Shown here: in pieces, positions 51,201 to 54,463 of the stretch | How the letters are laid out: each line of letters starts with the position of its first letter | Position numbering within the stretch: position 1 is the first letter of the stretch | Assembly: GCF_034190915.1 (NCBI RefSeq) | Contig: NW_026947484.1 | Location: 75,533,482-75,597,481 of the forward strand | Direction: 5' to 3' | Source: Cavia porcellus | Taxonomy: Eukaryota; Chordata; Mammalia; Rodentia; Caviidae | Length of the DNA stretch: 64,000 nucleotides | Notes under the pieces: model-generated | Told to the model about the DNA's origin: nothing | What the model saw: the letters and a program-made list of their open reading frames with translations, nothing else | Database searches by the model: none | Translations under genes and position numbers: made by a program

Positions 51201-53438
51201 ACTCCAACAAAATTTGATAACTATCAGAAAGATTAACATTCTAAAATGAGAAGTAATATGCAAGGTGCCAGTGGTTCTCAAACTTACATGTGCTTAGAGC
51301 CCACTGCTTATTTAAATGGATTCCTGGGTTTCACTCATAGAGCTGTTAAGTTGCACTGATAGAGCTGCCTTGTTAAAACATAGCAAAAAGGTTTCTTAGA
51401 ATGGAGACAGTCACAAATACCTTTATGGTGGAGCCCAATATTCCGCGTATCTAGTGAGTCCCCAGGGTTTTTGATGCTGCAATTCTGGGGACCTTATGCT
51501 TGGGTCTTCCATTCCCCAAGTGCCTGTCATGCTGACTGGATGCTGACAATAGAAGAGATGAGCGAGGAACAAGGTCCTTACAGAGCACCTTTGTAAGGAA
51601 GGAGCACCTCGCCTTCAGCTTTAAATGGCCCATAAAACCCTGAACTCACTCTTGGCACCCTCCTCCTGTAGTCCTTCATGCTTCTTGCTCGTTACAGCCA
51701 ATGGAAAAACATAATTTTGAAATGTCTGGGTATAGGACCTAGAAGACCATGAGAGCACGAAGATCCTGCAGACACATCTGCAGGAATGATAAGCCTACGT
51801 CACCCCAAAAGATGATGATGAACTCCTGAGCTCAGGGCTTTCAAGAGAAACAAATGTCACTAATGCACTTTTTCTTGGAATGATAAATAGACTGTTAAAA
51901 ACAAACACAGAGCCAGGATAGAGCTTAGCAGCACAAGTGGCTGGCTGGCAAGTGCGAGGTCGTGAGTTCGATCCCCAGTAACCAGGACAAAACAAAACAA
52001 AACAAATAGAGAGAGTTTTCCCAGGTACAGAAAGAAGATCAGTGCTATCAGCAGGACTGACTTCTGGGCCTCGCAGATGCCCACTTCTGTCTGAATCTTG
52101 TTCTACTGCTGCTAGAAGAGCCTTAGAGAAGTAAACCTGAAAACTTTGCACGGCCCTGTTTTATTCTCTAGCTAAGGGCGTTTAAAGTAAAACTAGGCTA
52201 TCTGGGTTCACAGCTGATTTTAACATTTATGGGTTCCTTGGGGACTATGTGGAAAATTACCCAAATATAAGTGGTACCAAAACAAAGAGCTATATGTTTG
52301 CTTATCATTCTCCCCAAGATTTTTTTTTTTTTTAAAATAAGGCAAGGAGAATATTCAAGGTAAGAGAGACATCTAGCCTTTCTCACTCAGTCCATTAACA
52401 CATAACAAAAGTGGCTTATTTTGAGATGAAAGAAAGAGTGTAAATATAAGTGTATCTGAAAAGTTAATCCTCATAACCCCAAAGACAAAATGATTTCTGC
52501 CAAGTCCCCACATGGAATACTTCTACTTTTATGTTGTAATCAATTTTCTTCAAAAAATCCTGTCAATTATGACACTTCCAATGTGATTATGATTGCTTTT
52601 TTTTCTCTTTCATACTAAGGTAGTAATGACTTTTAAAATTTTTACTTATTCTATTGTGGTAAAATACACACATAGCTATACTTTAAGGATATAGTTTTGG
52701 TCATTAAGTGCATTCATATTGCTGTATAATCATCACCACTATCCATATGTAGATGTATTTGTCCTGAAACAATTGATTTTTTTCTACCCAGACTGATATA
52801 AACTAGAAGCAACATGCATGGGTAGTTCATGTTTTTACAAACAGAATGTCAAAACAGCACGTATGGTTTTTCTCATATGTTTTTCTAGAAGCAAGTTAAG
52901 TCGCAGTCATGAGAAAACAGGACTGAACTCAGAAGGAAGGCTCTTTTAAGTTACAGACAGCAAGCCATGGCACCACCTGCTGCTTCCTGGAAGGCTCTTT
53001 CTCTAACTTCAGGGGAGACGTTAGTCAGTGATCACCACACCCTTCCCCACTGAATCTCAGAATGGTTCTCTATGTGGTCTTCCCTGTGTTCCTCACAAGT
53101 AATTACAACTGGCCATGAAAAAATTCCACTTACCACCTCCAAATAAAAACTGCAAGCCATCCTGTTGCAACAAGAAGTACCATTTGGTAGAGACAACATA
53201 GGCAGTGGTACTTGCAAATGCACGCATAGCAGAAAAGTCCTTCAATATAGGGAAGTTATAATGAAGGTTTCTTAGCACGGAGAAGTCACAAACACAAAGG
53301 TTTTTACCTGGGTAGGAACACACTTTCCACCACATAAAAGTCTTGCATAAGAACATCGCGTTCCGGCTTGGAAGTGAGATTCCCCACTGTGTATCCTATT
53401 CCCAGCTGAATAGCACCTTTAATAGCAGATGATGCAGT
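360..53438 (-). CDS. PIP5K1B: PIP5K1B, phosphatidylinositol-4-phosphate 5-kinase type-1 beta (partial gene, 8 coding exons)
   Basis: The enzyme phosphorylates PI(4)P on the inositol 5-hydroxyl with ATP to make PI(4,5)P2 at the plasma membrane, supporting actin control, endocytosis and phospholipase C signalling (family knowledge). Eight minus-strand exons join in phase (131+118+153+300+212+84+49+85 nt) with AG acceptors and GT donors throughout. Their product matches the PIPK catalytic domain in order: GASGSLFF nucleotide loop, IIKTV lysine, [25 protein letters not shown] and the [10 protein letters not shown] specificity segment. Details such as [11 protein letters not shown] and [13 protein letters not shown] fit the beta isoform better than alpha. 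The window covers roughly residues 24-401 of a protein of about 540. The initiator exon lies beyond 64000 and the C-terminal exons lie left of position 1. Introns are 12.1, 8.8, 3.8, 18.9, 5.6, 0.11 and 2.6 kb. No disabling change is visible, so this is a functional gene and not a processed copy. Confidence 0.97.
2433..2476. repeat. (GT)9(GA)13 compound microsatellite
   Basis: Uninterrupted GT run followed directly by a GA run, a common compound STR form. Confidence 0.97.
2617..2800. mobile_element. MIR SINE relic
   Basis: Contains the MIR-like order 'tatgtgtcaggcatcatgg', a 'ttatccccatgctactgagg' equivalent of the alignment-conserved core, and '..aggtcactaggagag..'. Diverged. Confidence 0.65.
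3089..3137 (-). CDS. PIP5K1B: PIP5K1B 49-nt coding exon, activation and specificity loop
   Basis: This very short exon has a TTTATATTCAG acceptor and a GTGAGT donor. It completes the split Arg codon and encodes [16 protein letters not shown]. In type I kinases the paired lysines aid membrane contact, and the glutamate in KKLEH helps select PI(4)P over PI(5)P (family knowledge). It ends in phase 0 and joins GAC ACT at 444. Confidence 0.97.
3138..3249 (-). other. PIP5K1B: PIP5K1B short intron (112 bp)
   Basis: GTGAGA donor and TTTATATTCAG acceptor. It is short and AT-rich and carries no repeat. It contrasts with the 2.6-19 kb introns elsewhere in this gene. Confidence 0.93.
3250..3333 (-). CDS. 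PIP5K1B: PIP5K1B coding exon, IID metal-binding motif
   Basis: This 84-nt exon follows CTATCAACAG. One base completes the upstream Thr codon, then come 27 codons beginning [19 protein letters not shown], and two bases (AG) of a split Arg codon precede [15 protein letters not shown] holds the IID aspartate that takes the place of the DFG magnesium-binding Asp in PIP kinases. The next intron is only 112 bp. Confidence 0.97.
4095..4400 (-). mobile_element. L1M 3' end remnant
   Basis: Read on the minus strand, the stretch resembles the old mammalian L1 3' region: a probing-distance sequence equivalent to the accept-visit motif 'ggacatttgggttgtttcca' is recognisable in diverged form around 4315-4350. 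There are many substitutions and indels, so the limits are approximate. Confidence 0.4.
6015..7112 (-). CDS. LINE-1 ORF1 protein, intact
   Basis: This 365-codon frame encodes an L1 ORF1p-type RNA-binding chaperone, which trimerises and coats LINE RNA in cytoplasmic particles. The order is: a charged, unstructured N-terminus ([11 protein letters not shown]); a long heptad-rich coiled coil (about residues 75-170, rich in E, K and L); an RRM-like domain around 172-255 ([17 protein letters not shown], then [11 protein letters not shown]); and the C-terminal domain ([37 protein letters not shown]). TADLS..TL..RREW..I...LKEKN..P is the family hallmark. The length equals that of active mammalian ORF1p and there is no stop or frameshift, so the copy is fairly young. 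The start MTRDKNKKK is the first in-frame Met after the 5' UTR. No ORF2 follows; only a 5-codon ATG frame (MRQRR) occurs after the stop. Confidence 0.9.
   Translation of the reverse strand: MTRDKNKKKPPAVQQEKLNPRELNTEENKHSNHPLLDTASAEIKKYLHDLIEEFKDVLLIQVRQDIKRLIKEMTSPAQENTDGRTEEIRKEREASEEEFKHNLEYLKQIQREYQETQNSIEYWQNALTETKDNLLKLEERFRAYERERKSLLKITRNQKEAILKLEDDKKIHNLRIKNVSEEAGTSKNEIQKIFTEILKQNFPRIAKRNDIQIKEAYRTPATYNQNRSTPRHIIIEIPEIHQKNRILKAARERMQVTYNGKSIKITADLSSQTLKSRREWGEIFQVLKEKNMQPKFIYPSKLSLKINEEIRYFQDKEELWEFVATNPTLQRALKDITEKERKRYQDYSYSGREASVNGADHGMRE
7113..8509 (-). promoter_or_regulatory. LINE 5' UTR / internal promoter region
   Basis: GC- and CpG-rich sequence upstream of ORF1 (for example 7700-7835 and 8160-8195), in contrast with the AT-rich intron. 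Near 8177-8193 the minus strand reads GAAAATGGCGGCGAG, close to the YY1 core AAnATGGCGGC that starts many L1 5' UTRs. If this marks the transcription start, the true 5' end is near 8200. If the flanking direct repeat marks it, the 5' UTR runs to 8509 and ends in a 33-bp tandem pair. Promoter activity is inferred from the family. Confidence 0.6.
8434..8499 (-). repeat. Two tandem 33-bp units
   Basis: Units 8434-8466 and 8467-8499 differ at only a few positions (both carry ccatcaca..g..gtcacttca.aggtgcttaga). They sit directly inside the proposed 5' end of the LINE, which recalls 5' UTR monomers of other L1 families. Confidence 0.75.
8960..9171 (-). CDS. PIP5K1B: PIP5K1B coding exon, IMDYSLL motif and variable insert
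   Basis: This 212-nt exon starts [17 protein letters not shown] after a CTTTCTCAG acceptor and ends [10 protein letters not shown] plus AC before GTAAGC. IMDYSLL is a diagnostic PIP-kinase motif. The following acidic stretch ([13 protein letters not shown]) is the less conserved insert. [19 protein letters not shown] returns to well conserved sequence. The split codon AC|A (Thr) is completed by the exon at 3250-3333. The LINE at about 4.6-8.5 kb lies in the intron just after this exon, in the same orientation. Confidence 0.97.
9430..9625 (+). mobile_element. MIR SINE relic
   Basis: Shows the MIR progression: 'caggtgccaggtatatagta', then 'ttacaactacaacggccctatgaactaggca', then an 'atgaatcaaatgaagacaaagg' equivalent of the 'gaaactgaggcacagagagg' core, ending '..taagtaacagagcc'. 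Confidence 0.7.
11342..11441 (+). mobile_element. ID SINE (tRNA-derived)
   Basis: Begins ggggtggggatataactca, with a tRNA-like body, a degenerate B box (agttccatcccc) and an A-rich tail of aaaac repeats. Confidence 0.85.
11490..12370. repeat. Unclassified composite repeat with internal monomers
   Basis: Two related blocks near 11572 and 11697 share 'ccccaccagactg' with flanking similarity (spacing about 125 bp). Three further units of about 150 bp start near 12009, 12157 and 12306, each with 'ttgaagtcct' followed by a T-rich 'ttgttttg' stretch. The blocks are joined by a GC-richer segment with 'gggctgccgccattgctg'. This looks like the 5' UTR of a LINE or an LTR-type element, but I cannot name the family. 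Confidence 0.5.
12488..12608 (+). mobile_element. ID SINE, young copy with target-site duplication
   Basis: ggggctggggatttagctca start, near-consensus A box (tagctcagcgg), decayed B box (agttcaatccc) and A-rich tail. The 9-bp duplication agaaatctt lies at 12479-12487 and 12609-12617. It is about 7 differences from the copy at 51037, mostly at CpG sites. Confidence 0.93.
12640..12670. repeat. Perfect AT-rich palindrome
   Basis: Arms of 14 bp (tatgatattcatat at 12640-12653 and its complement at 12657-12670) with a 3-nt spacer. It is likely to be AT-microsatellite-derived, with no known function. Confidence 0.9.
13735..14035 (+). mobile_element. L2 relic
   Basis: Resembles the L2 3' region: 'gcctttgctcatgtggtttc', 'ttcctgaaaattcctac' and 'aagtctaattcaactgtcac' parallel the L2 order of 'ttcaagtctcagctcaaatgtcacc'. 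Confidence 0.55.
14747..14784. repeat. (GA)19 microsatellite
   Basis: Uninterrupted GA dinucleotides preceded by seven A. Confidence 0.97.
14868..15000 (+). mobile_element. MIR SINE fragment
   Basis: 'tgtgcctactatgtgtcagg' followed by 'cactctc...gagcactctgct' is the 3' part of MIR. Confidence 0.6.
15330..15600 (+). mobile_element. L1M 3' end relic
   Basis: 'attgctgaagtcaggtacaa' and 'tttttgtatgtttaaactt' match the final part of old mammalian L1 3' UTRs in order. Diverged, with approximate edges. Confidence 0.5.
15867..15945 (+). mobile_element. hAT-like element fragment (CAGTGATGGCGAACC end)
   Basis: Starts with cagtgatggcgaaccc, then 'acagctttcagggctaac'. It shares this start with sequences at 16865, 48567 (minus) and 57850. 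Probably a non-autonomous DNA transposon end. Confidence 0.5.
16865..16995 (+). mobile_element. hAT-like element fragment
   Basis: Begins cagtgacggcgaaactttta and continues through 'caaagtgccaacgctgg' and 'gaatactgaggttttagttt'. It has the same terminal motif as at 15867. Confidence 0.5.
17464..17631 (-). mobile_element. B1 SINE with three tandem 29-bp units
   Basis: 7SL-derived SINE on the minus strand, ending accatgcctgg. The internal block is present three times (17492-17521, 17522-17550, 17551-17577), each built on '...cttgaactcactatgtagccc'. Mouse B1 carries only two. Confidence 0.85.
18154..18243 (+). mobile_element. ID SINE with target-site duplication
   Basis: tRNA-like body with 'gaattcaatccccag' and an A-rich tail. 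It is flanked by aagattactttgacag (18138-18153) and aagattattttggcag (18244-18259), which differ at 2 of 16 positions. Confidence 0.92.
18420..18645 (+). mobile_element. MIR SINE relic
   Basis: Full-length-like order: 'aaaagcactgtgtttggggtc', 'cctgagtcttcatttcttta', 'tctgtcaaaagggaaccac', 'cactggattgctgaggatta', 'cactgcctggcccaaagcaa'. Confidence 0.8.
18812..18918 (-). mobile_element. ID SINE with target-site duplication
   Basis: Minus-strand copy with an A-rich tail that appears as T and G runs at 18808-18827. The direct repeats ggtgaatttgttt (18799-18811) and ggtgaatctgttt (18919-18931) flank it with one mismatch. Confidence 0.92.
19975..20840 (+). mobile_element. L1M 3' UTR relic
   Basis: Shows many ordered landmarks of the mammalian L1 3' region: 'cacagagaaatgaaaaatta', 'taaactgtggtatattcaca', 'gattccatttatgtatc', 'aaattgtagagatgaaaaca', 'gactgtggtggtgctggata', 'gtaagatgtcaccacagggc' and 'aaactgggtgaacc', ending in an A-rich tail. 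Confidence 0.8.
22858..22896. repeat. (GAGGAA)n microsatellite
   Basis: Six uninterrupted gaggaa hexamers within a purine-rich tract. It creates long Glu/Ser-rich frames that are not genes. Confidence 0.95.
22978..23170 (-). mobile_element. B4 SINE (B1-ID fusion)
   Basis: Read on the minus strand, a B1 half (starting at 'gtgctgggattacag' on the plus strand) is followed by an ID half ('actgaatccaggggcctttg'). This fused layout defines B4. Confidence 0.8.
24640..24815 (+). mobile_element. L2 relic
   Basis: 'ctttcaaaatcaacttaaga', 'tgtaacctcctctaatcctc' and the terminal 'gtgagtgaatggatggatgg' fit the L2 3' end. Confidence 0.55.
25578..25602. repeat. Poly-A run of about 25 bp
   Basis: Pure A run followed by 'ccaaaaaaaaccc'. 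No clear source element was recognised beside it. Confidence 0.95.
25805..25918. repeat. Large compound microsatellite (CACATG/CA/GA)
   Basis: About 114 bp: 'catgca'-type hexamers, then interrupted CA, then about 21 GA dinucleotides. It is the longest STR in the window. Confidence 0.97.
26205..26415 (+). mobile_element. MIR SINE relic
   Basis: 'tatgggctctgccacaggct', 'gtttcttaactgctttt', 'acagttaaagtaggagca' and 'gtaaacgttcaataaat' lie in MIR order. Confidence 0.75.
26829..26922 (-). mobile_element. ID SINE
   Basis: Minus-strand ID body ('ggtactaagaattgaactca' ... 'ctgagctatatct') with a T-rich left edge as its A-tail. Confidence 0.85.
26978..27057 (-). mobile_element. ID SINE
   Basis: 'ggtactggtaatcaaactca' ... 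'cactgagctacatccccag'. A second antisense ID about 60 bp from the previous one. Confidence 0.88.
27196..27246. repeat. (CA)25 microsatellite
   Basis: Uninterrupted 51-bp CA run, likely polymorphic. Confidence 0.98.
27768..27930 (+). mobile_element. B1 SINE
   Basis: 'gcctggcatggtggtacatg', 'cagcactcaggatgctgagg' and '..aaggccagcctgaactgc', with an A-rich tail (caaacaaac) at the right. Confidence 0.92.
28032..28331 (-). CDS. PIP5K1B: PIP5K1B coding exon, catalytic loop (DLKGS)
   Basis: This 300-nt exon encodes exactly 100 residues in phase 0, from [17 protein letters not shown] to [10 protein letters not shown]. The acceptor is pyrimidine-rich and ends TTTCTAG; the donor is CGG|GTAAGG. It contains the MNNVLPRS hinge-side strand, [11 protein letters not shown] with the catalytic aspartate, a basic RKEREK stretch and [11 protein letters not shown]. 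The open frame runs on past the donor into intron, so the apparent C-terminal tail of that longer frame is not protein. Confidence 0.98.
28890..30720 (-). mobile_element. Old L1 (L1M-type) ORF2 / 3' region, decayed
   Basis: On the plus strand it reads like antisense L1 ORF2: 'aaatcctactggaatttttg', 'attggaattagattagattt' (the 'gggattgcattgaatctata' region) and 'agtcagggagggcactttta'. There are many frameshifts. It lies in sense with PIP5K1B. Confidence 0.6.
31050..31193 (-). mobile_element. B1 SINE with perfect 12-bp target-site duplication
   Basis: 'ttgagacagcgtctcactct' ... 'gtgctgggattataggcagc'. tcattgattttg occurs at 31038-31049 and 31194-31205. Confidence 0.94.
31505..31745 (+). mobile_element. 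MIR SINE relic
   Basis: 'gtgcgtgaccttgtcttgtc', 'tttacctttgcctcatttaa', 'aaggttgctgtgaggtttaa' and 'caatgaacgttagcc' give the whole MIR layout. Confidence 0.82.
31750..31960 (+). mobile_element. MIR-type SINE relic, second copy
   Basis: 'atgtgctgggtgcaaaaagc', 'actgaggggaccaaggtcca' and 'gtgggactggaacccgggct' match the other arm of MIR consensus. It abuts the previous copy. Confidence 0.75.
32134..32286 (-). CDS. PIP5K1B: PIP5K1B coding exon, nucleotide-binding loop and lysine
   Basis: This 153-nt exon (51 codons, phase 0 at both ends) begins [20 protein letters not shown] and ends QKLLPGYYM before [14 protein letters not shown] is the glycine/serine-rich ATP-binding loop, and the [12 protein letters not shown] segment carries the lysine that contacts ATP phosphates in this family. 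Because both ends are in phase 0, skipping the exon would keep frame but remove the nucleotide-binding loop. Confidence 0.97.
32352..32421 (-). mobile_element. ID SINE, diverged
   Basis: 'ggggatcaagttcatgcctt' ... 'actgaaccacacccccagcc' on the plus strand is an antisense ID body. Confidence 0.8.
32451..32590 (+). mobile_element. B1 SINE, diverged
   Basis: 'tggtggcacatgcctgtaat', then 'aagcaaggaggatcatgagg', and a tail 'tctcaaaaaacacatac'. Confidence 0.85.
32886..33042 (+). mobile_element. B4 SINE (B1-ID fusion)
   Basis: A B1 half ('ctgggaggctgaggcaggag') continues into an ID half ('gtatagctcagtgtgaaggc', 'gggttcaatcctcagtgcc'). Confidence 0.9.
33400..34085 (+). mobile_element. L2 relic interrupted by a B4
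   Basis: Left part 'cccttgactcctgcatttct' and 'gatctttctaaaacacaaat'; right part 'ggtgtttgcattttcctctg' and 'tgtgaaaatatttactgagc'. A B4 at about 33689-33852 splits it. Confidence 0.6.
33689..33852 (-). mobile_element. B4 SINE inside L2
   Basis: 'tttttggtgctgaggattga' (ID half) followed by 'ttattttgagacagagtctg' (B1 half), antisense, with the T-rich tail at the left. Confidence 0.82.
34251..34343 (+). mobile_element. ID SINE, diverged
   Basis: 'gagctgggggaaagctcagt' ... 'gggtttcaatcccatcccag', followed by a 'gaataataaatgaatgaata' tail. Confidence 0.75.
37480..37560. mobile_element. L1M 3' UTR fragment
   Basis: 'tgagttatgtcacataccat' and 'ataattcacccttttatagt' match a well-known L1M 3' segment. 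Confidence 0.5.
37644..37669. repeat. (GT)n microsatellite, interrupted
   Basis: Two GT runs broken by one 'at'. Confidence 0.95.
38060..38440 (+). mobile_element. L2 relic
   Basis: Weak but ordered L2 similarity: 'cttctaactaattgaaggcc', 'aagacatagttgaaactata', 'tgtttgaatttccctgtaat'. Confidence 0.4.
38943..39072 (-). mobile_element. B1 SINE with target-site duplication
   Basis: 'tgagtcagggtctcattaag' ... 'tacaggcatgcagcaccatg'. caaagaatcttg (38931-38942) and caaaggatcttg (39073-39084) flank it. Confidence 0.92.
39281..39546 (-). pseudogene. mariner-type transposase fossil
   Basis: On the minus strand one frame reads [16 protein letters not shown] and then continues [10 protein letters not shown]. 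It parallels the mariner transposase block HPPYSPDLAPCDFFLFPK...KG. The C of the motif is lost and two stops are present, so it is long dead. A second copy of the same block lies at 50574-50830. Confidence 0.75.
41088..41205 (-). CDS. PIP5K1B: PIP5K1B coding exon, [11 protein letters not shown] segment
   Basis: This 118-nt exon has a TTTTAACTGCAG acceptor and a TTG|GTAAGA donor. Its first base completes the serine codon begun in the upstream exon. It then encodes 39 residues starting [19 protein letters not shown] and ending FGIKPDDYL. This is one of the most conserved blocks of type I PIP5 kinases and lies in the N-lobe. It ends in phase 0, which matches the TAT start of the next exon. Confidence 0.97.
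43358..43428 (-). mobile_element. ID SINE, degraded
   Basis: 'agatccagggactctgcata' ... 'tgctctgccaactgagtctg' is a decayed antisense ID body. Confidence 0.6.
43791..44347 (+). mobile_element. LTR-like repeat, copy 1
   Basis: From 'attatag' it shares many blocks with 46611-47093: 'taagttagataaaagt', 'aggcagtc.gacaggg', 'gcctcaagataaagatggaa', 'gaccaggcctacat' and 'ccttgttctttcca'. It carries a TATA-like 'ctataaaactg' near 44193 and a polyA-signal-like 'cagtaaatatt' near 44260, the normal LTR order, and may end at ...ccaaca. The family is not identified. Confidence 0.6.
44615..45253 (+). mobile_element. L1M 3' end with poly-A
   Basis: 'aagattggaagcaacctacc', 'aaaaggaatgaggatgctta' and 'taagtgaacaaagcatgatg' follow the L1 3' UTR order. 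A 24-nt A run at 45230-45253 closes it. The 87-codon frame inside is chance. Confidence 0.7.
46611..47093 (+). mobile_element. LTR-like repeat, copy 2
   Basis: Diverged direct copy of 43791-44347. It keeps a TATA-like position ('gctgcataaattacc' near 47018) and a clear AATAAA in 'ctcaataaacctg' near 47073. The spacing of 2.26 kb between copies is too short for a provirus with full internal genes. Confidence 0.6.
47122..47160 (-). mobile_element. ID SINE, truncated
   Basis: 'ggtactggagattgagctca' and 'ggaccttgtgcttcc' only; the rest is lost. A TTTA-rich tract to the left is its A-tail. Confidence 0.7.
47700..47850 (+). mobile_element. hAT-Charlie type relic (MER1/MER3-like)
   Basis: 'ctataaagggccagacagta', 'aatattttaagctttacagg' and 'ccatagtctctgttgcaatc' match the well-known ends of MER1-group elements. 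Confidence 0.65.
48285..48500 (+). mobile_element. MIR SINE relic carrying a tandem repeat
   Basis: 'aacctgggttcaagtcttag' enters and 'gagttaagtgacctaatgtg' leaves in MIR order, while the core between is amplified to four 40-bp copies. Confidence 0.7.
48310..48469. repeat. 40-bp x 4 minisatellite
   Basis: Units 48310-48349, 48350-48389, 48390-48429 and 48430-48469 are nearly identical: one difference in the first (acctttt for acctctt) and one in the last (gag for ggg). Confidence 0.98.
48485..48567 (-). mobile_element. Short hAT-like inverted-repeat element
   Basis: Minus strand starts cacagtgatggtgagccttt, then 'ctttcagggatgc' as at 15867. Its other end, 'ggtcgtgaacctatggc', resembles the same motif in inverse orientation, so this is an internally deleted element. 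Confidence 0.5.
49845..50045 (-). mobile_element. B4 SINE (B1-ID fusion)
   Basis: 'ggtactgcagatgaaaccca' (ID half), then 'ttttgaggcagaatcttgca' to 'ccaccaagcccagc' (B1 half), antisense. Confidence 0.85.
50109..50445. mobile_element. Tigger/MER2-type DNA transposon relic
   Basis: Ends in inverted repeats acagttacccctc and gaaggataactgt. The interior has 'catccatggattcaaccaac', 'aaaatatttggaaaaaaatt', 'atatgcaaatactatgccat' and 'cttggaactaaaccacagtg', in the order of TcMar-Tigger short elements. Confidence 0.82.
50488..50569 (-). mobile_element. ID SINE
   Basis: Antisense ID with a T-run at the left. The flanks agggccttt and aggaccttt (50479-50487, 50570-50578) look like a duplication with one mismatch. 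Confidence 0.88.
50574..50830 (-). pseudogene. mariner-type transposase fossil, second copy
   Basis: One minus-strand frame reads [20 protein letters not shown] before a stop, very close to the mariner block HPPYSPDLAPCDFFLFPKLK. The DLAPCN aspartate position is preserved better than at 39281. It is fragmentary and cannot be active. Confidence 0.8.
51037..51143 (+). mobile_element. ID SINE, youngest-looking copy
   Basis: Perfect A box (tagctcagcgg fits TRGCNNAGYGG), a good B box (agttcgatccc) and an uninterrupted 13-nt A-tail. It keeps four CpGs that are lost in the copy at 12488. The duplication ttaagatatc lies at 51027-51036 and 51144-51153. Confidence 0.95.
51269..51395. mobile_element. 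MER5A-like hAT element relic
   Basis: Starts cagtggttctcaaacttaca and continues 'gcatt'-type MER5 body in diverged form; the 3' end is not preserved. Confidence 0.6.
51911..52006 (+). mobile_element. ID SINE
   Basis: 'gccaggatagagcttagcag' ... 'gtgagttcgatccccagtaa', with a caaaa-repeat tail. Good B box. Confidence 0.9.
52650..52800. mobile_element. L1M 3' UTR fragment
   Basis: 'attgtggtaaaatacacaca' and 'gctgtataatcatcaccact' are hallmark L1M 3' UTR blocks. Confidence 0.55.
53308..53438 (-). CDS. PIP5K1B: PIP5K1B coding exon, start of kinase domain
   Basis: This 131-nt exon follows a TTTCTTTGCAG acceptor and begins in phase 0 with [19 protein letters not shown]. It ends ...VESVFLP plus two bases (AG) of a split serine codon before a GTAAAA donor. 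The segment is the N-terminal lead-in of type I PIP kinases, including the [17 protein letters not shown] stretch that helps form the dimer and N-lobe surface. The preceding exon, expected to encode about 23 residues with the initiator Met, was looked for to the right and not found before 64000. Confidence 0.96.
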
Positions 53439-53542
53439 CTGCAAAGAAAATGAGGGTCTCCATGTTAGTATCCACAGTCATGGTTTTATTTCGTGTCCCA
53501 AACAGTGAAACATTTTTCCATTTTGTTCCCACACAAGGAAAA

Positions 53543-53626
53543 TGATAGTTTGCTCCAGGCACAGAGGATTAAGCCTGGGCTTACACACGATAGGCAAACA
53601 TTTTACTACTGAGTCACACTCCCTGT
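53543..53626 (-). mobile_element. ID SINE, degraded
   Basis: 'agaggattaagcctgggctt' ... 'ctactgagtcacactccctg' is an old antisense ID. Confidence 0.65.
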
Positions 53627-54286
53627 CACATTAAATTACTTCTTTTGATAGAAGATTTACTGCAACTGTTATGCTTATTTGGTTGTTTCTAAAGCACACT
53701 AGAATCCAAAATAGCCATCTTCCTTTTACTAAGAGCACAAAAACTTGGTGGAACACTTTCGATATACAGCATTGTAATTTCTAGCCAATGATAAACTTTT
53801 CAAGTTGCATTTGAAAAAAAACCCCACAGTTTTTATAACATGCCTGTGGATCAGGAAGATTACTTTTTCCCATAAGAAGTGAGAGAGCAAAAAATAATTG
53901 GGTCCTCTGCTGCACACACAAAATTTAATCTGGAAATTGTACCAATCTTGCCAAAGATCAATAAACAAACTTTCTATATTGATCTGTGATAAAACTAGCA
54001 CAAGGACAATAGAATTCCCAATTTACTACTTTCTAACATTGTTCATAATTAAGTTGATAGAATGTTAGCTTGTAGAATAATGACCATGTGTATATATGTA
54101 AAAAATATATGCATATATGCATATGTGGGCATGTGTAGACATACACATATGTGTTAGTAGATATAACAGAATAACTCAATTTAGGAATAATAGAATATAT
54201 TCTTAATAGTGAAAACATGTCATATTTTTAATGCCTTGTAGTGCCTAATGTGTGGCATGTACTGAGTGGGCATGAATAATTACCTA

Positions 54287-54463
54287 AGTTAGTGCTTCTT
54301 AACTGGAGATATCTAATCACCTCTGAAGACAACTGATTTCCAGTGCTACTCTCTTTAAGAGGGAAGCAGTTATGATGCTAAACACCCTATAATGCATACG
54401 ATGCCCTCACTACAATGAATTATCCAGTTCCAAATGTCATTAGTGCAAAGGTTGAGGATTCCT
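54287..54463 (+). mobile_element. MER20-like hAT-Charlie element
   Basis: 'tgcttcttaactggagatat', 'gatgctaaacaccctataat', 'gaattatccagttccaaatg' and the terminal 'aggttgaggattcctg' follow MER20 order. Confidence 0.75.

Larger units (their letters stand above)
41206..53307 (-). other. PIP5K1B: PIP5K1B intron (12.1 kb)
   Basis: Contains two LTR-like copies, an L1M 3' end, a hAT-like pair of relics, the 40-bp minisatellite, Tigger and mariner relics, B4 and ID SINEs and a MER5-like element. Stretches 41.3-43.3, 45.3-46.6 and 48.6-49.8 kb show nothing that I can name. Confidence 0.9.
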